This document shows positions 1 to 7,400 of a stretch of DNA of 9,398 bases, in pieces (the stretch's first letter is position 1; each line of letters starts with the position of its first letter). This stretch comes from Verrucomicrobiales bacterium (lineage in GTDB: Bacteria > Verrucomicrobiota > Verrucomicrobiia > Limisphaerales > SXQI01). The DNA is taken from assembly GCA_028293365.1 (NCBI GenBank), contig JAQGOX010000093.1:1-9398 (forward strand). Direction: 5' to 3'. The position numbers were made by a program, and so were the translations under genes. A model generated the notes under the pieces. The model did not search any database. It was not told the DNA's origin and saw only the letters and a program-made list of their open reading frames with translations.

Positions 1-1
1 G

Positions 2-304
2 CCCGAAGAGGTTCAGAGCGCGATGCAAGCCCTGTTGATGCCGCTCGGGCGCGAATTGAGGGCTTCGCTTGATTTCTTCGAGCATCAACAGGATAAGACT
101 GTGAACCAGGTTTTCGTTTCTGGCGGATCGGCCCGCTCACCGTTCATCATCGAAAGTTTGCAATCAGAATTGATGATTCAGTGCAAGAGTTGGAACCCGG
201 TAAGTTCTCTCGCACTTGAGTTGTCTCCGCAGCAAATCGGAGAAATTGAACAAATCGCCCCGCAATTGGCAGTCGCCGTCGGCGGGGCAATGGCAGCGTT
301 CTAG
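2..304 (+). CDS. pilM: PilM-like actin-fold ATPase of the type IV pilus/T2SS platform, C-terminal part
   Basis: Only the last 100 codons are in the window; the frame is open from position 2 and the start lies upstream. PilM is a cytoplasmic FtsA/actin-like protein that binds the N-terminal peptide of PilN and connects the pilus motor side to the inner-membrane complex. What is visible fits the end of that fold: a VFVSGGSARSP turn (the phosphate-binding GG of the actin fold), a helix, the phrase WNPVSSL, and the closing APQLAVAVGGAMAAF helix, which matches the usual 'apqlavavGlAlr' ending. Its stop is 1 nt before the next start, and the next four genes are PilN-, PilO-, PilP- and secretin-like, so the family call rests on both sequence and gene order. 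An FtsA/EutJ relative is the alternative, but the context argues against it. Confidence 0.85.
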   Translation, partial: PEEVQSAMQALLMPLGRELRASLDFFEHQQDKTVNQVFVSGGSARSPFIIESLQSELMIQCKSWNPVSSLALELSPQQIGEIEQIAPQLAVAVGGAMAAF

Positions 305-305
305 T

Positions 306-1199
306 ATGCCGATTAAAATCAATCTATTAGCGGACCAGATTGCGGCTGAGGAATTGCGCCGCAAGGATCCGGTTAAGCGGGCGATCCTTGTAAGTGTCTT
401 GCTCGTTATCCTCATTCTATTTTATAGTCTGATGCTGCAGCTCAAAATGGCGGTAGCTCGTTCCGAGGTGGGCAGGTATGAAAACCGGCTGAACGCGGTC
501 GAGGAAACTTCCAAACAAGTTAAAGCTGATCGACTGCTTGAGAATGACATTGAGCGGAAAATCGAAGCGCTGGATCGTTATTCGTCGAATCGTTTTCTCT
601 GGGGTTCCACTTTGGATTCTTTGCAAAGGACGATGGTTCCGAACATCCGATTAACGGAAATCCTGGCAGACCAGAAATATACCCAGATGGAATCCAAGAA
701 ATTCCTCACAACGAATGTTACGGTGTCCATAGCGCGCCCCGCCAAGCGATTCGGGTTGTTCCAGGTTCCAGTGAACGAAGCAGTGGTGATGACCGCGATC
801 AGTAACCAACTCAAACAGATCGTCAAAAAATATCCGTTTACCACCAACCAGATTGAATATTCCACGAAGATCGCGCTGAGCGCGACCAACGCCGCGGGTA
901 CTGAGTTTACCGCAAAAGTGGAATTTACTCTTCCTTTAGTTGCTCGCGAGAATATCAGTTTGCAGATAATGGGGCGCGATTATGCGCCGGGTCCGGGAGC
1001 GCTGGATGATTTCACGCGGAAAATTGCATCGCATCCCTACTTTCGCGAATGGCTTCGCGAGGGCGAAGGCGGAGGGATCAATACGTTGGAACGGCCTCCG
1101 CAGGCTCGCGTCGATCCAGGAGAGCTGGGGGAAGCGAGACCTTTTGTGCCTTTCACGATCGAATGTGTATTTCGGGATCGAGTTGTTGCAAATGAATAA
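306..1199 (+). CDS. pilN: PilN-like inner-membrane protein, long form
   Basis: The protein has 297 residues from the ATG at 306. The same frame is open further upstream, but an earlier start would run deep into pilM and place about 30 unlikely residues before the motif. Residues 4-8 (KINLL) match the conserved peptide with which PilN binds PilM in the cytoplasm. A hydrophobic segment at about 26-46 is the single membrane span. Residues about 48-90 are a charged, probably coiled-coil stretch. The rest is periplasmic. Usual PilN proteins are about 180-210 residues. The excess here seems to come from two similar strand-helix-strand units, at about 137-212 and 217-290; the second has the classical PilN look (IMGRD, then a helix ending SHPYF, then FTIECVF). 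It overlaps pilO by 8 nt. PilN normally forms a heterodimer with PilO. GspL-like identity is possible but less likely given its separation from PilM. Confidence 0.82.
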   Translation: MPIKINLLADQIAAEELRRKDPVKRAILVSVLLVILILFYSLMLQLKMAVARSEVGRYENRLNAVEETSKQVKADRLLENDIERKIEALDRYSSNRFLWGSTLDSLQRTMVPNIRLTEILADQKYTQMESKKFLTTNVTVSIARPAKRFGLFQVPVNEAVVMTAISNQLKQIVKKYPFTTNQIEYSTKIALSATNAAGTEFTAKVEFTLPLVARENISLQIMGRDYAPGPGALDDFTRKIASHPYFREWLREGEGGGINTLERPPQARVDPGELGEARPFVPFTIECVFRDRVVANE

Positions 1200-1830
1200 G
1201 CTCTCCAAAGAAAAGCGGGACAAATTGTTAATGGTGGGCGTGGCCACACTCATGATTGTCGCGCTCTGGTGGAATTTTGTGATCGGCTCCCAGAGTGAAA
1301 AACTCGCCGGTTACAATCGAACGATTGCCGCGTTGCGGGACAAGGTGGACAAAGCTGAACGGCTTTCCCGTCTTGAGACAGTCATTGGACAGAATTTACA
1401 GGCGTCGCGAAAGCTTCTCGATTCAAAACAGGAATCAATGGCCCCGGCTGCCGGGCAGCGCTACTGGCTGTTAAAGCTGATCGATCAATTCAAGAAAAAT
1501 TACGCAATGGATTTGCTGGCAATCAGCCAGCCTGTGGAAGAGGAACTGGGCGTCGTTCCTAAATATCCATTTAAGGCCGCAATTTTCGGTGTAAAAGCCA
1601 GCGCCCAATATCATGAATTTGGGCGTTTCGTGGCCGACTTTGAAAATGCATTTCCCTACCTCGCAATTCGCAATATTAAACTTGAACCCGAAGGCGATGC
1701 TGGCGGAACTAGAAACGCTCCAGTTTCCGGCACGCCCGCTGCTACATCCCCAACTGCGACCGACTCAGGAAGTGAGCGGTTGAATATCGAATTTAGAATT
1801 GTGACACTCATTAAACCAACAACTTCCTGA
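1192..1830 (+). CDS. pilO: PilO-like inner-membrane alignment protein
   Basis: The protein has 212 residues. The start at 1192 lies within ATGAATAA, whose TAA ends pilN, which suggests translational coupling. Residues 1-11 are a basic cytoplasmic tail and 12-31 a single membrane helix (LLMVGV to NFVI). Residues 32-80 are a likely coiled coil, and the periplasmic ferredoxin-like domain follows. The segment YHEFGRFVADFENAFPYLAIRN at about 140-161 is the best family mark: PilO proteins have a YHxLGrF-like helix followed by a strand at this point. A Gly/Ala/Pro/Thr-rich linker (about 168-193) then leads to the last strand, RLNIEFRIVTLIKP. PilO dimerises with PilN and contacts PilP to span the periplasm. 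The start and end are well constrained by the neighbours. GspM would be the T2SS equivalent. Confidence 0.83.
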   Translation: MNKLSKEKRDKLLMVGVATLMIVALWWNFVIGSQSEKLAGYNRTIAALRDKVDKAERLSRLETVIGQNLQASRKLLDSKQESMAPAAGQRYWLLKLIDQFKKNYAMDLLAISQPVEEELGVVPKYPFKAAIFGVKASAQYHEFGRFVADFENAFPYLAIRNIKLEPEGDAGGTRNAPVSGTPAATSPTATDSGSERLNIEFRIVTLIKPTTS

Positions 1831-1836
1831 CGTTGC

Positions 1837-2421
1837 ATGATACTTCCCACAAAAATGATGCAACACGCTGCAGGTTCGAGTGCCAGAGCCGCAATTCTGG
1901 GTGCCAGCCTGTTTGCTGCCAGTGCCAATGGTGCGGCCGCTACGCCCGCTGGCGCCGCTGCCACTGGCGCTTCGGTTTCCCCGGCTAAGAACACTTCCGC
2001 ATCGGCGCTTTCAGAAAGTGTCTCGTCCAATCTGACGAACAACCGTCCCAAATCGGTATTCTCTGCGCAGGGCAAAGACACGCACGATCCGTTTTTTCCC
2101 GGTTCAGTTCGGTTCCAGGAGAAGATTGCCAGCGCGTTCGGGGTGAATGCGGCGACAAACCTGCCGCCAGCCGATGTAATCACGCTTCTTGCGGAGGGAT
2201 TCCAGGGAGTTTTCAGAACAGAACTCGATCGACTCGCGCTGGTAAATAACAGCATTCTGGAACGTGGAAAAAACTCGGAAATTCTAATAGGACCGGTTGG
2301 TAATCAACAACGAATCAAAGTTCATTGTTTGGATATTACCCGAAATTCAATTGTTATCACGGTTCCGGGTCATGCCGAGCCCGTGGTGCTCACCCTCAAA
2401 TTTAAAGGGATAGGCCGCTAA
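1837..2421 (+). CDS. pilP: PilP-like periplasmic protein of the pilus/secretin complex
   Basis: The protein has 194 residues and starts 6 nt after pilO. In-frame ATGs at 1855 and 1858 are equally possible starts and would leave a shorter n-region. Residues about 15-33 are Ala-rich and moderately hydrophobic (AAILGASLFAASANG), like a weak signal peptide or an anchor. They are followed by a low-complexity Ala/Ser/Thr linker to about 65. The DPF at 84-86 matches the (R)DPF motif of PilP. The folded part, about 118-192, is a run of beta strands (GVFRTELDRLALVN, SEILIGPVGN, IKVHCLDI, SIVITV, VVLTLKF), consistent with the small beta-barrel domain of PilP. Known PilP proteins are lipoproteins, but the only cysteine here is Cys164, so lipidation is not supported. 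Its place between PilO and the secretin is the main support; sequence alone would be weak. Confidence 0.7.
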   Translation: MILPTKMMQHAAGSSARAAILGASLFAASANGAAATPAGAAATGASVSPAKNTSASALSESVSSNLTNNRPKSVFSAQGKDTHDPFFPGSVRFQEKIASAFGVNAATNLPPADVITLLAEGFQGVFRTELDRLALVNNSILERGKNSEILIGPVGNQQRIKVHCLDITRNSIVITVPGHAEPVVLTLKFKGIGR

Positions 2422-2479
2422 ACTTGAAAACCGCTTTCGATAACCAAGCCAGCCGACAGTCCAAAGACCTCGGGAAATT

Positions 2480-4432
2480 ATGAGGACTAAACTCACAGTG
2501 TTACTAATCGTATTCCAGTTATGGGGCTGGAATCTCTCCGCACAAACCAACGCACTGCCGCTGCTGAAAAATCCTCCGGCGACCAATGACGTTTTGCGTT
2601 CGATTATCTTTGATGACGAAGTGCCGCTCGTGGACGTCATACGCAGCCTCGCGCAGGAGGCGCATCTGAACTTTCAATTTAGTGAACAGCTCGCGCCGGA
2701 AGGGAAGCCCGGTCCCATTCTGAGCGCGCCAGCGGGACCAACCCGCTACGAACAAGTCTCGGCAGCCGGCGCCCTGGAGCGGGTTCTCGCCCGTCATAAC
2801 CTCATTCTGGGAAAATCATCGGAGTCAGGTACACTGACAATTGCTACCAAAGAATCCAAAGAAGTTCCTCCCGGCAATATTACCGCGACGACGGCGACTG
2901 TTGATCCCGCTGATATCGAATCACTGTTCGATCCTAATAAAGAAGTGCCATTGCTTGTAGCTATCCAGGCCCTCGGCAAGATGGCCAAGCTAAACATTTT
3001 GATCGACCCAAAAATTAAAACGGGCGGTTTTCGTACTGTGGGCACCAACGTGGTGGAACTCCCCGCGGTTGCTACAAATACAGTTAGCCTGAGCAGTTAC
3101 GGAGGAGTTTCCGCCCAGCAGATGCTCGAGGCTGTGTTGAATAATTTTGGTCTTACGCTAATCACGGACCCAAAAACGAAGTTCTCCCAGGTGACGTTTC
3201 GAGATCCTCAAGCCAAAGAGCCGATGTTCACTTACGTTATGCAGCTTCGTTACAGCAGCACGACGAATTTGACTACTCTGATTCAAATGACCTATCCAAC
3301 TGTGCGTGTGAGTTCAGACGCACGAACTGCGCAATTGGTAATCCTCGCCACCCAGCGCGATTACGAGTCAATTACAAATCTGGTCGCTTCACTCGATACG
3401 CCCACAAAGCAGGTTCTGATAGAAGCGCGCTTCCTCGAAACGTTACAGAATCCAAAATCAGTCAAAGGAATTGATTGGACCGATACCATGCAGGCCCAGC
3501 ATTTCACCTTTGGCAACGGTACCGTGAGCGGTCAGAAACAGACGACGACTACAACGACTACCCCGGGCACACCCACCACCGTGACCCTTCCAAGCGGCCG
3601 CACCGTGACAACATCACGCCCGTCAAGTTCCCAGCAGGTTGATGTAAATCAACAAACCGCGACACTTGGGAAGGGCATCAGCCTCGATACGGTAAAAGGT
3701 TTCAATCCGGCCACGGCATTTCTGAATGCGGACGGAGTTAATGCAGCTTTATCGTTTCTCAATACCGAGGCTGACTCGCGAACACTCGCCACGCCGCGTG
3801 CTGTGACCCTGGACAACCAGGAGACTCGGTTGGAGGTAACGCGTGCAATTCCTATTTTCGATGCCAGCACAGCCATTGGCCAGGCGGGAAGCCCGAATGT
3901 CTCAAGCTCAAAACCAAACTATACAAACATTGGCACCATCCTCGTCGTGACTCCGCGCATTTCGGGTACCAACGTAGGTATGAAACTGCGTCCGGAAATC
4001 TCCCGGGTCGAGGACATACCGTCCCGTAAGATTATCAACGGACAAGTCAACGAAGCGGATATTTTCGCCTCAAGCAAAATCGAGACCCATGTGATCGTGC
4101 CGAGCGGAAACACACTGGTGATGGGGGGATTGATCAGTGATTCGACCCTGAAATCCTACACCAAAGTTCCTTTGCTCGGAGATATTCCACTACTTGGTTG
4201 GGCATTCCGCCACGAGAGCAAGGAGCGGAGCAAGGCGAATCTTATCATCTTCCTAACGCCAACGATTATAGAGAGTGAGGATTTTCAACCCACCCGGACC
4301 CAATTTCTTAACACATCCTTGCCGACTGTTCCGGAGGAAGATGTATCCTACCTTGATCGAGGCAAACCCAAAAACTGGGGCAAAAAGACCAAGGCTGACG
4401 AGGACGTCGGCGACCCCGCCGCGACCCCTTAA
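2480..4432 (+). CDS. pilQ: Outer-membrane secretin, PilQ/GspD family
   Basis: The protein has 650 residues. A signal peptide (LTVLLIVFQLWGWNLSA) ends near residue 21. Two similar STN/N0-like modules follow, at about 43-123 (DDEVPLVDVIRSLAQEAHLN) and about 150-243 (NKEVPLLVAIQALGKMAKLN). An N1/secretin_N repeat comes next at about 250-307 (MQLRYSSTTNLTTLI to LVASLDT). The secretin core begins at about 311 with QVLIEARFLET and continues with ADSRTLATPRAVTLDNQE, ILVVTPRI and the hallmark VPLLGDIPLLGWAFR at 563-577, ending with NLIIFLTPTII. The core is interrupted at about 343-393 by a polar Thr/Ser-rich insert that includes seven Thr in a row (3542-3562). The protein forms the gated outer-membrane ring through which a pilus or a substrate passes. 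No AMIN domain is seen, unlike classical PilQ. The pilM-N-O-P order favours a pilus secretin, but GspD cannot be excluded. Confidence 0.93.
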   Translation: MRTKLTVLLIVFQLWGWNLSAQTNALPLLKNPPATNDVLRSIIFDDEVPLVDVIRSLAQEAHLNFQFSEQLAPEGKPGPILSAPAGPTRYEQVSAAGALERVLARHNLILGKSSESGTLTIATKESKEVPPGNITATTATVDPADIESLFDPNKEVPLLVAIQALGKMAKLNILIDPKIKTGGFRTVGTNVVELPAVATNTVSLSSYGGVSAQQMLEAVLNNFGLTLITDPKTKFSQVTFRDPQAKEPMFTYVMQLRYSSTTNLTTLIQMTYPTVRVSSDARTAQLVILATQRDYESITNLVASLDTPTKQVLIEARFLETLQNPKSVKGIDWTDTMQAQHFTFGNGTVSGQKQTTTTTTTPGTPTTVTLPSGRTVTTSRPSSSQQVDVNQQTATLGKGISLDTVKGFNPATAFLNADGVNAALSFLNTEADSRTLATPRAVTLDNQETRLEVTRAIPIFDASTAIGQAGSPNVSSSKPNYTNIGTILVVTPRISGTNVGMKLRPEISRVEDIPSRKIINGQVNEADIFASSKIETHVIVPSGNTLVMGGLISDSTLKSYTKVPLLGDIPLLGWAFRHESKERSKANLIIFLTPTIIESEDFQPTRTQFLNTSLPTVPEEDVSYLDRGKPKNWGKKTKADEDVGDPAATP

Positions 4433-4444
4433 TAGACTAATCCA

Positions 4445-7400
4445 ATGCTCTCACCTGTTACAATGGCTGCGGAGAAAATCATACGCGGGCGCTGGACCGC
4501 GCAAATCTTCTGTTTCCTGCTGACCTTCTGTGCTTGCGAATCCGTTTTCGGGCAAGCCATTGTAAAAACGATTGGCGGTGCGTTCGCGGGTTATGTGGAC
4601 GGTGATAATAATTCATCTCAGTTCAACAATCCCGCTGGCTGCGCTGTGGATCGCAATGGAAACCTCTACATTGCAGATTTAAACAACAATGTTGTGCGGT
4701 TGCTTCGGACCTCCGACGATCTCGTGAGCACGTTTATTCCGCCGCTCAACAGGGCGAACCCCTTGAGCCAGCCGGTAGCCGTCGCGGTCGATTCGGTTAC
4801 AAATATTTACGTGGTAAATCAGGGTAATGGAACCGTTCTACGCTTCGATCGTTTTGGAAACACCACGGCTACTGTAGCGAGCCAACTCCTGCAGCCAACG
4901 GCGGTTGGAGTTGGTTCGGATTTTAGTGTTTACGTCACTGAGCTTAATGGACGGGTTCTTCGTTATACCACGAATTCTTCGGGCTCCTATAATCCGGCAA
5001 TAGAGCTGTTTCGTGTGTCTGACTTAGGCACGCAACTTCGAGGGGTGGCCGTTCTGAATTCCGGCCAGGTGATCGTAACTGATTCCGGTTGGAATGTGAT
5101 TCGTTTGTATCAGCCGCAGGTAGGGTTGAGCATCCTCTCTGGTATTGCGAATCGAAATGGAGACTTCGCCGATGGCGCCCGCGGGATTGCTCGTTTTAAC
5201 CAGCCCTGGCAGGTGGCCCGCGTTGGGACAAACGGCACGGTAGCCGTAGCCGATCGTTTTAATCATCGCGTTCGAGCTGTTGCCTGCGATGGCACCACCA
5301 CAACCTTGTATGGAATCGACCCGGCACTTTGGGAAACCGCTCCTGATCCTGACTCGGGTATTTATCCTGGATGGGCGGATGGAAGTACTCAATTCGCGGA
5401 AGCGCGCGAACCAGTCGGCGTTGCCGTTTCGGAAGGCCTGATCCTTTATACAACCGAAGCATATTACCACCTTGCACGATCGGTTACCGGTCTCAGTTAC
5501 CCTGCCGGTGATTGCGGTTCAGGAAATGGTGGCACGAACGTGATCCCTTCAAGCGTTCCGATTCCAGTGCTGAATCCCAATTCGGGCTTTTTTCCAAATG
5601 GTGTGACTATTACGGTAACAGCGTCGAATACTCTCGCCGGTTTCGGCCCGGATGCTGAAATATTTTATACGCTGGACGGAACTGAACCGACTCGGTCGAG
5701 CTTGCCGGTTCAGATTAGCGGGGGCGTCGGGACCATTTTTATCCCGGGTCCAATTGATTTGAGCCAGATTCGGGTCAAAGTATTTATAGGGGCAGCCAGC
5801 AGCCCGACTACTCCAGGCCAACCGACGAAAATACCAGTTCCGGTAATCACACCAGGAAGCGGCTATTTTCCAATGGGAACCAAAATCACTGTCACTGCTT
5901 CGAATTCACCGTCTGGTTTTGTGGCAGGCACCCAATTGTTTTACACCACGGACGGTTCAGACCCAACGACCAATAGTCCAAGCGTCCTTTTGAATCCTGA
6001 TGGTACGGGTACGATTATTTGGCATAACGCTCTCGCAGACCTAAGTTCATTGCGCATTAAGGCGTTCGACGGCCCGAATCAAGGGCCAACTATAAGCGGT
6101 GGTACATTTGTCAGCAGCACTGCAAGTGTTCTTGGCGAAGTCGGAATCGCGGGCGGGTTGGGGAATGGCCAAATTCTTGCTGGGATCGGTTCCTCAAACG
6201 TGATTGCTGTCGTTGCCAATATGAAATCCGGGGTTCCATTGCGTTCCCTGCAGTTCGTAGCCGAAGTGGTGCCCATTGGTTCTGCTCCGGCTGCAACGCC
6301 TCCTTACGGACTGCATGCATTGCTGATTTCAACAAATGATTTCATTCAGGTCAGGTCGGCAACTTTAGCCCCGGCTACGGCAATTGCAGGAAACATTGGC
6401 TCTACAAACCGAATTGCGATTGCTTATTTTGGGACGAACTCATTTCTCGTCCAGAATTCGGCCGTTGTTTCGATGCTTGCTCTGCAAGTTCCCCCGAATG
6501 CTTCCGAAGGAGATGAATATGAAATCCGGATCAGCCAGATTTCAGGCACGACAGATGGGGTGCAGAACCGGGTTGCACTTTCGAGCATGCCTGTCCGTCG
6601 TATTCATATTCAGAATCTAAGTTATCTTGTAGGAGATTCCGCTTCCGGCTTTTGGTATAACGCGGGAGATTTTGGTGACGAATTTTTAGATAACAGCGAT
6701 GTCAATAACGCGTTGTTTGCTTCCCTCGGCTTGCGCGTTCCTTACAGCGGCAGCGATGTCTTCAATGCGATGGATGCGTTTCCGGCGCCTCGGACGGATG
6801 GTCCTCCAACGGCTCGCGCGGGTGGCGATAATCAGATTCGTTTTTTGGACTGGCAGACCATCCTGAACCGCTCGCTTGGGTTTGACCAAAATAACTGGCG
6901 CCGTCAATGGTCCGCAGGCGGAGTGCGCATCGCGGCTCCAACCGTCATTTCCGGAACTCCGTTGGTGGCTGCCGAGTCGCTTGCGATGAGTGGCTCCGGA
7001 ACTGTGTGGAACAAGGATGCGATATTAACCGCTGGAACCGTGGCGAATGTTGCGCAGGGAAATGTCGCGCACGTGCCGATATATCTAGCCAGCAAGGCCA
7101 ACGTCTCCGTGGTCGGGTTGCAATTCCTGGCTTACGTTGACGGATCACCGGCCGTGCCAAATGTTCAGTTTACTCCAGCCTCTGGAATGCCCGCACCCGA
7201 TATTTCCGGGAATAGCGTGCCTGGCGCCGGGGTGATTGGCTCAGGCCTTTATTGCGCCTGGTCGATCGACAGTTTTGTGACTGAGCCTGCGGCAACCACG
7301 CTGCTCGGCTATTTGGATTTCCAAATCCCGCTTAATGCCGGCAACAGCCAGTCCTATACGATTCGTTTTGGCAATGCAGACGGCGCCGGGAGCGAAGAGC

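Noticed and set aside
216..305. An earlier in-frame start for pilN.
   Set aside because: It would overlap pilM by 89 nt and add about 30 residues before the INLL peptide, which in PilN sits at the very N-terminus.
1656..2255. A 199-codon open frame on the - strand across the pilO/pilP junction.
   Set aside because: The Ala-rich, low-complexity part of pilP gives an open antisense frame, and the product looks like an antisense translation with no domain.
2422..2479. A promoter in the 58-nt gap before the secretin.
   Set aside because: A TTGAAA-like box is present at 2424-2429, but no TATAAT-like box follows at a suitable distance, and the gap fits a simple operon spacer.
4433..4444. A terminator between the secretin and the first NHL gene.
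   Set aside because: Only 12 nt separate the genes, and no stem-loop followed by a T-run is present there or in the last codons of the secretin.
5024..5470. A 148-codon open frame on the - strand.
   Set aside because: It lies wholly within the NHL-repeat coding region of the + strand gene, shows no recognisable domain, and its composition follows from the codons of the opposite strand.
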